The notes under the pieces are model-generated. The model searched no databases. It saw only the letters and a program-made list of their open reading frames with translations, and was not told the origin of the DNA. 64,000 bases of DNA from Wansuia hejianensis (lineage in GTDB: Bacteria > Bacillota > Clostridia > Lachnospirales > Lachnospiraceae), in assembly GCF_014337215.1 (NCBI RefSeq), contig NZ_CP060635.1, positions 1,997,501-2,061,500 on the forward strand, given 5' to 3'. The stretch's first letter is position 1. Each line of letters begins with the position of its first letter. Positions 59,322 through 64,000 of this stretch are shown one piece after another. The translations under genes were made by a program, and so were the position numbers.

Positions 59322-60513
59322 GATCCTTTTCCTCCTTGAACGCCTCTACGGCGGTTATTTTATTTTTGATTGCTTCCCGCTTGTCCGATTCTTTAACCAG
59401 TGTGGGCTTGCCTGGGTTCTTTACCACGTAAGCGCCCACGGCATCTTCAAAATCTTTTTTCCCTACCACCTTCTCCACCTGGGCAAGGGTCAGCGGCTTC
59501 TCCTCGTAGAGCACGGCCCGGTTGATTCCTGCTTGCTGCAGGACCTCAAAGGCAGTTTCCATGTCAGTCCACTCCCTGGACCCACGGCCTTCCACAGCCT
59601 TCCACCCGGGCACTTCGCGGCCGGCCAGACACTCCGATAGAGCCCACTCCTGCAGATCCTTCAGCCATTTGGCCACGTCTTCTCCCTGCAGCAGGTACTG
59701 TCCAGCCTCGTCTGTGGTAATCAAAGGCGGCTTCTTGCCCACTTGAAACGCCAGACGGACATTCTCTTCCGCCCTCGCCCGGCACTGGGCACGGGCACGG
59801 CAGAACCGGCACTGCTGTTCTCCAGGATGATATTCGCCCTCACCTTCCAGTGCGAGCGCCGCCTGCCGCTTTACGTACTCGCCCCAGGCCAGAAGCTCGC
59901 TAATGGTCGTATCCCACTCAGATGCCCCATCCGATAACCGTGGCTGCACGATAGATAACTTAACGCGCTCGATCGGATACAGCATCTTATACATCTCATA
60001 GGCGCCCAGGGCATACAGGGCAAGCTGCGGATTTCCCTCCGCCGATACCGGCACACCTTTGCCGTACTTAAAGTCAATTACCTGCAGCGTCTCCCCGCCG
60101 ATCAGGATGCAGTCTGCTGTTCCGTAGCCCTCATTCTCATCCTCCTGATCCGCAAGGGTGTATGCCCCAAAATAGACACGCTTCTCAATCCCTTTGCTCG
60201 GATCGTGCTCAAAGGCCATTGCGGCCGTGTTCACATAGTCCAGGTATGTATCCGTGTGACGCATCATCTCATCCTGCCACAGCGGTTTTTTCTTCAGTTT
60301 GTTGACCTCCCGTGTGAACTTTGACCTGGGCAGGTCGTTCGTGAAAAAGTGATGCTTCAGCTTCAGCTCCGCGAGATCATGCACCAGCGTTCCTTCACTG
60401 GCCGCCTCGGACGTAGTATCCGGAAACTGCAACTCCAGCTTCGCGCTGGGCGGGCAGGCCAGCCACCGGTGGGCACCGGACGCGCTTAATAAAGAATGTT
60501 TTTTCCCGCTCAT
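59314..60513 (-). CDS. DUF2800 protein (PD-(D/E)xK nuclease, Cas4-like)
   Basis: A 399-residue protein: H-S-L-L-S-A-S-G-A-H-R-W-L-A-C-P-P-S at the N-terminus, D-F-K-Y-G-K-G near residue 155 (nuclease core), and C-R-F-C-R-A-R-A-Q-C-R near 235, an Fe-S-like cysteine set. These are DUF2800 hallmarks, partners of DUF2815 in phage recombination. The overlap with the gene upstream is 4 bases. Confidence 0.86.
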   Translation of the reverse strand: MSGKKHSLLSASGAHRWLACPPSAKLELQFPDTTSEAASEGTLVHDLAELKLKHHFFTNDLPRSKFTREVNKLKKKPLWQDEMMRHTDTYLDYVNTAAMAFEHDPSKGIEKRVYFGAYTLADQEDENEGYGTADCILIGGETLQVIDFKYGKGVPVSAEGNPQLALYALGAYEMYKMLYPIERVKLSIVQPRLSDGASEWDTTISELLAWGEYVKRQAALALEGEGEYHPGEQQCRFCRARAQCRARAEENVRLAFQVGKKPPLITTDEAGQYLLQGEDVAKWLKDLQEWALSECLAGREVPGWKAVEGRGSREWTDMETAFEVLQQAGINRAVLYEEKPLTLAQVEKVVGKKDFEDAVGAYVVKNPGKPTLVKESDKREAIKNKITAVEAFKEEKDHE

Positions 60514-60929
60514 ATCTGTGCCCCCAGATCCCGGAGTGCTGTGGCAAAGGCACCATACTGCGCAGGCGGCAGTGCCGGAAGTGCCTGAACACCAAATCTC
60601 GTTAACAGTTGCTGCAGATCTGCCTGACGGCCAACATCCATGAGCGTCATGCCGGCACGCGCCAGATCATCCAGTGTATAGGTGGGTGTAGTTGTCGGCA
60701 CTGCCTGTTGTACCGGAGCCTGCTGGACAGGAGGCGCAACTTGCTGGGTAACTGCCGGCTGTACCGTGGGTGTCACCGACGGCTGTACGGTTGATGATTC
60801 TGACTGGATCAGTGGCGTTACCGGGGTAACCTTCGTCTGTACGGCGTCTATGCCAGGGTGGGCTTTTGTCCCGTTTAACTCAGCTAAAAACTCTTTCATT
60901 TCCTTCAACGATTCAAATTCAATCCTCAT
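60510..60929 (-). CDS. Phage protein with P/T/Q-rich linker
   Basis: A 139-residue protein: short helix (F-E-S-L-K-E-M-K-E-F-L), a linker of V-Q-P, V-T-P and Q-A-P-V-Q-Q repeats (about 45-80), and a helical C-terminal domain (T-L-D-D-L-A-R-A-G-M). Function unknown. It is coupled to DUF2800 and probably bridges replication partners. Confidence 0.65.
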   Translation of the reverse strand: MRIEFESLKEMKEFLAELNGTKAHPGIDAVQTKVTPVTPLIQSESSTVQPSVTPTVQPAVTQQVAPPVQQAPVQQAVPTTTPTYTLDDLARAGMTLMDVGRQADLQQLLTRFGVQALPALPPAQYGAFATALRDLGAQI

Positions 60930-61045
60930 TCTGTTTATCCTCCATTGATTTTTTCTGATCTTTACTTTATAATGAGCGTGAAACTATTAGAATCCATTTT
61001 AACGAGTTTCAGTATCGACCTCGGCGGTCTGCCTAACTGCCGGGG

Positions 61046-61276
61046 TCAATCTTTTGCCCAGCTCTGGGCGATTATGGCACCCACCAGTAACGGGATTGCC
61101 GCCAGCCCCAAGCGTGGGTCTTGTTCTACCCGGAACAGTAATACAATTCCGACGACTCCTGTGATGGCTGTCAGCACCTTCAACAGCGTTCTCTTGTGCC
61201 CCTGCCAGTATGTAGGCTGTGGCCGCTGACGTAGGTGGATGTTTCCGGCTTCCGGCCATTCGGTCCATTCAGGCAT
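61046..61276 (-). CDS. Small phage membrane protein
   Basis: A 76-residue protein, start after AGGAGGTGAGG. It has two hydrophobic segments (about 31-50 and 55-72) and an N-terminal W-rich part. No family. It lies between the HTH gene and the P/T/Q-rich gene. Confidence 0.55.
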   Translation of the reverse strand: MPEWTEWPEAGNIHLRQRPQPTYWQGHKRTLLKVLTAITGVVGIVLLFRVEQDPRLGLAAIPLLVGAIIAQSWAKD

Positions 61277-61291
61277 TATCCTCACCTCCTC

Positions 61292-61540
61292 TCATATAAT
61301 CTTTGTTCTGGCCATATCGTCTTCTGCAATATTTAGCGTCCTATAGATCGCCCGTAGTTCTCCGATTCGGAACTTTTCAGGATGCTTCATCCGGTCATAA
61401 TAGGTGCTGACCGCCATCCCTGACCTGCGGGCCAGCTCTGGGCCTTCATAGCCAGATATAGCCAGCTTTCCAGCGATCCGTTCACGAATCAGATTATTCT
61501 GCTCTTTTGCCGGATCTCGGCAAAAATTTGTTTTTGGCAT
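61292..61540 (-). CDS. Small helix-turn-helix protein (early phage regulator)
   Basis: An 82-residue protein with an HTH near residues 35-65 (G-P-E-L-A-R-R-S-G-M-A-V-S-T-Y-Y-D-R-M) and a C-terminal helix. The start at 61540 follows AAAGGAGG. It opens the leftward early operon. Confidence 0.72.
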   Translation of the reverse strand: MPKTNFCRDPAKEQNNLIRERIAGKLAISGYEGPELARRSGMAVSTYYDRMKHPEKFRIGELRAIYRTLNIAEDDMARTKII

Positions 61541-61557
61541 TTGTGTGCCTCCTTTCA

Positions 61558-61586
61558 TTGATTTTACATTTTTCCCGTCCTATACT
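61558..61586 (+). promoter_or_regulatory. Promoter of the 76-residue gene
   Basis: TTGATT (61558-61563) and TATACT (61581-61586) with a 17-base spacer, divergent from the early leftward operon. Confidence 0.6.
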
Positions 61587-61635
61587 GTACTTACAGGCCC
61601 CGCCAGGCCGAGTAAAAAGCGAAAGGAGTGTTGTT

Positions 61636-61866
61636 ATGTATACTGTTACGGTTTATGACAAGTCGAAGAAGATGTTCCGAATATACCGCTCTATCCATAG
61701 TATTAAGTATTTCGACTTGGTTGATGATTGGGTCACCGTTTCAGGAGATGCCATCTCATCACATCAGTTTCCCATGAATTGCACCTATCAACTATTGTCC
61801 GAAACCGCCAACTATAATATTGGCAAAGATATTGTTGGCTGCATCGAAGTTGAAATGGAATCTTAA
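61636..61866 (+). CDS. Small phage protein of unknown function
   Basis: A 76-residue protein, start at 61636 (AAAGGAG; a longer frame from 61507 has no site). Mostly beta: Y-T-V-T-V-Y-D-K-S, F-R-I-Y-R-S-I-H-S, V-T-V-S-G-D-A-I and C-I-E-V-E-M. It has its own promoter and is not related to known families here. Expression in the lysogen is likely. Confidence 0.6.
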   Translation: MYTVTVYDKSKKMFRIYRSIHSIKYFDLVDDWVTVSGDAISSHQFPMNCTYQLLSETANYNIGKDIVGCIEVEMES

Positions 61867-62027
61867 CATGGATGCCCACATATGATCGTAACTTTCGTAT
61901 GTGGGCGTTCCCTGGTCAGGTCGTCCAGTTTTTTGAGTAGATTTTCGAATTTTTTTGGCTCTGTGGCTTCATATGGTATATAGACCACAAGATCTATTCG
62001 CTTTTTCTTTCTGAAAAATTTTCTCAC
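61863..62027 (-). CDS. Very small phage protein (candidate)
   Basis: A 54-residue frame starting with GTG at 62027, with AAGGAGG 13 bases upstream. It is basic at the N-terminus (R-K-F-F-R-K-K-K-R) and has D-L-V-V-Y-I-P-Y-E near 12. The 3' end overlaps the opposite gene by 4 bases. A GCCCACATA/TATGTGGGC hairpin is in its last codons and may end both transcripts. Confidence 0.4.
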   Translation of the reverse strand: MRKFFRKKKRIDLVVYIPYEATEPKKFENLLKKLDDLTRERPHTKVTIICGHPC

Positions 62028-62149
62028 TGTGCTTATTCAACCTCCTTCTTCTGTTCCGTCTCATGCGGATTATTGTCTTTTTTCTTCTGCTGCTGTATAC
62101 TCTTTTTATCAGGCTTCCATCTGAAATATTTATGAAAGGAGCATCTTCT

Positions 62150-62548
62150 ATGAAATTTAATCCGGACTGTATGAGAGATATTTTGCTTTACCTAGAAGAA
62201 AACTTAACTCTTTCTCCAGATCTTGAAATTCAATTCATAAGTGTTCAAGATTTAAGTAAAAACCTTCCATACCCAATTCAGGAAATTGCAAATATGGTGC
62301 TTGTTTTGGACGATGCGGAATTTATTGACGCGTCAAGATTTGATGCAGGTAATCAAATCTGTGAATTGCTCGTTTTGCGAATCACCTATTCTGGTTATCA
62401 GCTTATTGAATCTATACGTCCTCAACCTGTATGGAAAAAAATCAAGTCAATAGGTCAAAACATCGGGTCTTTTTCCACAAGCGTCATTTTGCAAATTGCA
62501 TCCGGCGTATTAACTCCGATGGTTAGTGCTTTCTTGAAAAATCCTTAA
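62150..62548 (+). CDS. DUF2513 family protein
   Basis: A 132-residue protein. The start at 62150 follows GAAAGGAGC; the longer frame is rejected. M-K-F-N-P-D-C-M-R-D-I-L-L-Y-L-E, then a winged-helix-like segment and Y-S-G-Y-Q-L-I-E-S-I-R fit DUF2513. The C-terminus has a hydrophobic stretch. It is common in prophage lysogeny regions; role unknown. Confidence 0.75.
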   Translation: MKFNPDCMRDILLYLEENLTLSPDLEIQFISVQDLSKNLPYPIQEIANMVLVLDDAEFIDASRFDAGNQICELLVLRITYSGYQLIESIRPQPVWKKIKSIGQNIGSFSTSVILQIASGVLTPMVSAFLKNP

Positions 62549-62732
62549 TCATATTCTGCACTACAAAACCAGTACATTCTTTTATTTCTTCATCTAACGG
62601 TTGCTTGTACTGTTTTTTTTCAATGTAATAAACCATCGTCAATGTTGCGACCTTCCATTTTATCCATTTTGATGCAGTAAAAATCAACGCTATCACAAGT
62701 ATTGTGATAATAATCGCCGCTCCCACAATCAT
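62523..62732 (-). CDS. Small membrane protein beside Cro
   Basis: A 69-residue protein with one strong N-terminal helix (I-V-G-A-A-I-I-I-T-I-L-V-I-A-L-I) and a basic, amphipathic tail. It overlaps the HTH gene by 4 bases and ends convergent with the DUF2513 gene (26-base overlap). A role in superinfection exclusion is possible. Confidence 0.55.
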   Translation of the reverse strand: MIVGAAIIITILVIALIFTASKWIKWKVATLTMVYYIEKKQYKQPLDEEIKECTGFVVQNMIKDFSRKH

Positions 62733-62926
62733 CCCACCTCCTCTTCTTCCAACAGCTTCTCGATCGGAACGCCAAGGAAATCAGCTACTTTCTGCACTTT
62801 GCGAATGCCAGGTTCATTTTCATTCCACTTTGATATGCTCCCGTTTGAAAGTTCACACTGCTTTTCCACATATCCGACCGAAACGCCTTTTTCCGAGCAT
62901 ACTCTTTTTACGTTATCGTAAAGCAT
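62729..62926 (-). CDS. Cro-like Xre-family regulator
   Basis: A 65-residue HTH protein: V-G-Y-V-E-K-Q-C-E-L-S-N-G-S-I-S-K-W-N and V-A-D-F-L-G-V-P-I-E-K-L-L. It is transcribed from the minus-strand promoter 63079-63106, divergent from the repressor, as in lambda-type switches. RBS GGGAGG. Confidence 0.85.
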   Translation of the reverse strand: MLYDNVKRVCSEKGVSVGYVEKQCELSNGSISKWNENEPGIRKVQKVADFLGVPIEKLLEEEEVG

Positions 62927-62975
62927 ATTTAACCTCCCTTCTATTAATCGGCACAGAAAATATTCTACGCAAGTA

Positions 62976-63004
62976 TTGACTTTTTACCGAAAATATTCTA
63001 ATAT
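62976..63004 (+). promoter_or_regulatory. Candidate rightward promoter (repressor)
   Basis: TTGACT (62976-62981) and TAATAT (62999-63004) with a 17-base spacer; operator copy 2 lies between them. Confidence 0.5.
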
Positions 63005-63078
63005 AGAGCTACCACACAATATATAGAACATGTTCATTATTACTTGATTTACAGAAAGTTTTCTGTGCCTATGTCTTT

Positions 63079-63106
63079 ATTATACAGAATACTTTCTATT
63101 TGTCAA
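63079..63106 (-). promoter_or_regulatory. Leftward early promoter (cro)
   Basis: Minus-strand TTGACA (63106-63101) and TATAAT (63084-63079) with a 16-base spacer; operator copy 4 fills the spacer, so a bound repressor would block it. Confidence 0.75.
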
Positions 63107-63149
63107 GCTGTTTTTGCAGAAAGTTTTCTGTATAATAAGGAGAGGCATC

Positions 63150-63527
63150 ATGACTTTATATGAACGCATTGAAACTTTGCGAAAAAGCAAAAATATTTCT
63201 CAGGGGAAATTAGAAAAGGAACTTGGGTTTTCGAACGGATCAATATCTAAATGGAAGAACAGCACCCCTACCACAGAGCGTCTACAAAAACTTGCTGACT
63301 ATTTTGGAGTTACTGTGGAGTATTTGTTGACCGGGGAAGAAGCTGAATCAGAAGTTTATTATACTAACCCAGAAACCGCACGAATGGCGCAGGAAATGTT
63401 TGAAGACCCAGACATGCGATCACTGTTTGACATGAAACGGAATATGGAGCCGGACAAATTTAAAGCCCACGTAAACTTTATGCGTGAGCTGTACCGTAAA
63501 GAGCATCCAGAGGATGATGGTCTATGA
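63150..63527 (+). CDS. Prophage repressor (Xre-family HTH)
   Basis: A 125-residue repressor: HTH in residues 5-65 (I-S-Q-G-K-L-E-K-E-L-G-F-S-N-G-S-I-S-K-W), then a short helical C-terminal part, no LexA-like peptidase (no cleavage motif seen). The start at 63150 follows AAGGAGAGG. It shares the recognition segment S-N-G-S-I-S-K-W with the Cro-like protein, so both read the same operators. Induction may depend on the next gene. Confidence 0.88.
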   Translation: MTLYERIETLRKSKNISQGKLEKELGFSNGSISKWKNSTPTTERLQKLADYFGVTVEYLLTGEEAESEVYYTNPETARMAQEMFEDPDMRSLFDMKRNMEPDKFKAHVNFMRELYRKEHPEDDGL

Positions 63528-63958
63528 ACGAGATTGTAAATATCCAGCTGTTAAACATGGAGATCGGAGTGAAAGAACAGCTTGTGGAATTGCCTGACGG
63601 GAATTATACGTTGTTTCTCAATTCCCGTTACTCTACCGATACAAATTATGAGTCATACCTGCACGCCTACAATAAACATGTGTTGGGAAACGATTTCGAA
63701 AAATCGAATGTTCAGCAGATAGAAGCCGTTGCGCACGTAGACAACAACCCGCCGGCTCCAAAGGCCGAGAAAAGGTCCACGCCTGCTGCTATGATGAGCC
63801 GGAATATATTTGAAAAGCGCATACAGGCCATTAAACGCAGGCAGAGGCGCATCCGTAAAGAACTGGCGCGGGTTGAGAGGGACATGAAGAAACTTGAACG
63901 CTACGGAGTAGATTTCTTCGCGCGAGCGGAAGAAGAACATTTATATGGCGGTTTATGA
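63524..63958 (+). CDS. ImmA-like protein with altered metalloprotease motif
   Basis: A 144-residue protein coupled to the repressor by ATGA. Residues 1-85 resemble the ImmA/M78 peptidase that cleaves ImmR repressors (V-E-L-P-D-G-N-Y-T-L-F-L-N-S-R-Y, then L-H-A-Y-N-K-H and N-D-F-E-K-S-N-V-Q-Q-I-E-A-V-A-H). The H-E-x-x-H glutamate is not seen (H-A-Y-N-K-H). A basic coiled helix makes up the rest. It may have lost peptidase activity or use a variant site. Confidence 0.55.
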   Translation: MNEIVNIQLLNMEIGVKEQLVELPDGNYTLFLNSRYSTDTNYESYLHAYNKHVLGNDFEKSNVQQIEAVAHVDNNPPAPKAEKRSTPAAMMSRNIFEKRIQAIKRRQRRIRKELARVERDMKKLERYGVDFFARAEEEHLYGGL

Positions 63959-63961
63959 TTA

Positions 63962-63983
63962 ATTCGCCTATGGCGTTTTAATA
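63962..63983 (+). terminator. Small terminator after the ImmA-like gene
   Basis: TCGCC-TAT-GGCG followed by TTTTAAT, with a short stem. The window ends just after it; the last bases (GAAGGA) may begin a ribosome site for the next gene. Confidence 0.4.
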
Positions 63984-64000
63984 AAACTACCCATGAAGGA

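Larger units (their letters stand above)
62953..63131. promoter_or_regulatory. Five-copy operator array of the lysogeny switch
   Basis: Copies of ACAGAAA-N2-TTTCTGT-like sites are at 62953, 62986, 63051, 63084 and 63116; those at 63051 and 63116 are near-perfect palindromes. Spacings are 33, 65, 33 and 32 bases, about three helical turns or a multiple. A separate palindrome GAACATGTTC lies at 63026-63035. Confidence 0.75.
26038..64000. mobile_element. Integrated siphophage (prophage), right end outside the window
   Basis: A complete set of HK97-type head, long-tail, lysis, replication and lysogeny genes starts beside a displaced tRNA 3' end and continues past the window edge. Late genes read leftward. 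The lysogeny integrase is not in the window; the recombinase at 31716-32705 sits among tail genes and appears dedicated to local inversion. Confidence 0.93.

Noticed and set aside
1..64000. CRISPR arrays, insertion sequences and rRNA genes
   Set aside because: No regularly spaced direct repeats, transposase-like frames or rRNA segments were noticed on reading.

Overview
The window is chromosomal DNA of a low-to-mid GC Firmicute, most likely a gut Lachnospiraceae/Clostridia member. This rests on the clostridial 2[4Fe-4S] ferredoxin, DUF951, the gdpP-rplI-dnaB cluster, a GlpP/GlpK/three-part glycerol-3-phosphate dehydrogenase locus, class B sortase, QueT and a Spo0A-like domain. About 26 kb of host genes is followed by about 38 kb of an integrated siphophage that runs off the right end.

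Host part (1-26036). Left to right: start of an amidohydrolase (cut by the window edge), ferredoxin, a MerR-like regulator, a two-gene exported-protein unit, dnaB-rplI-gdpP, ssb (without the usual rpsF and rpsR neighbours), DUF951, a sirtuin, sortase B, initiator tRNA-Met, the nadA-nadB-nadC-niaR NAD operon with a palindromic operator over its promoter, an M20 amidohydrolase, a class-C-type serine hydrolase, degV, a uracil/xanthine permease, queT behind a preQ1-I-type riboswitch, a VOC protein, and the glycerol operon glpP-glpK-(GlpA-like)-(FAD oxidoreductase)-DUF1667.

Prophage (about 26038-64000+). A displaced tRNA 3' end (tRNA-Cys-like) at 26038-26061 marks the left junction; the intact tRNA and probably the lysogeny integrase lie beyond 64000. 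Late genes are on the minus strand and read leftward: sigma-like late regulator, HicA/HicB, HNH, P27 small and large terminase, portal, ClpP-type protease, HK97 capsid, connector genes, two tandem tail-tube paralogues, tail chaperones joined by a -1 frameshift, tape measure, Dit, baseplate hub, receptor-binding protein, accessory proteins, holin and amidase lysin. The replication block (50941-61540) holds VapE-type primase-helicase, PolA-like polymerase, DUF2815, DUF2800, SNF2-type helicase and VRR-NUC, with an iteron-rich AT segment at 53949-54203. The right end holds a Cro/repressor switch with five operator copies.

Most interesting find. Downstream of the receptor-binding protein (RBP) gene is a compact DNA-inversion ('shufflon'-like) system: a complete XerC/Rci-type tyrosine recombinase (31716-32705) flanked by two invertible segments. 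Each is bounded by a perfect inverted repeat (18 bp at 31070/31583; 22 bp at 32742/33363), and all four sites share the 12-bp core AAACAGCAATTT. Each segment carries two convergent alternative C-termini, and the site is read as N-S-N-(F/L) in the same frame in all four, so every inversion or inter-segment exchange keeps the reading frame. The right segment swaps the last ~100 residues of the 276-residue RBP. The expected result is a phage population with up to four receptor-binding tips.
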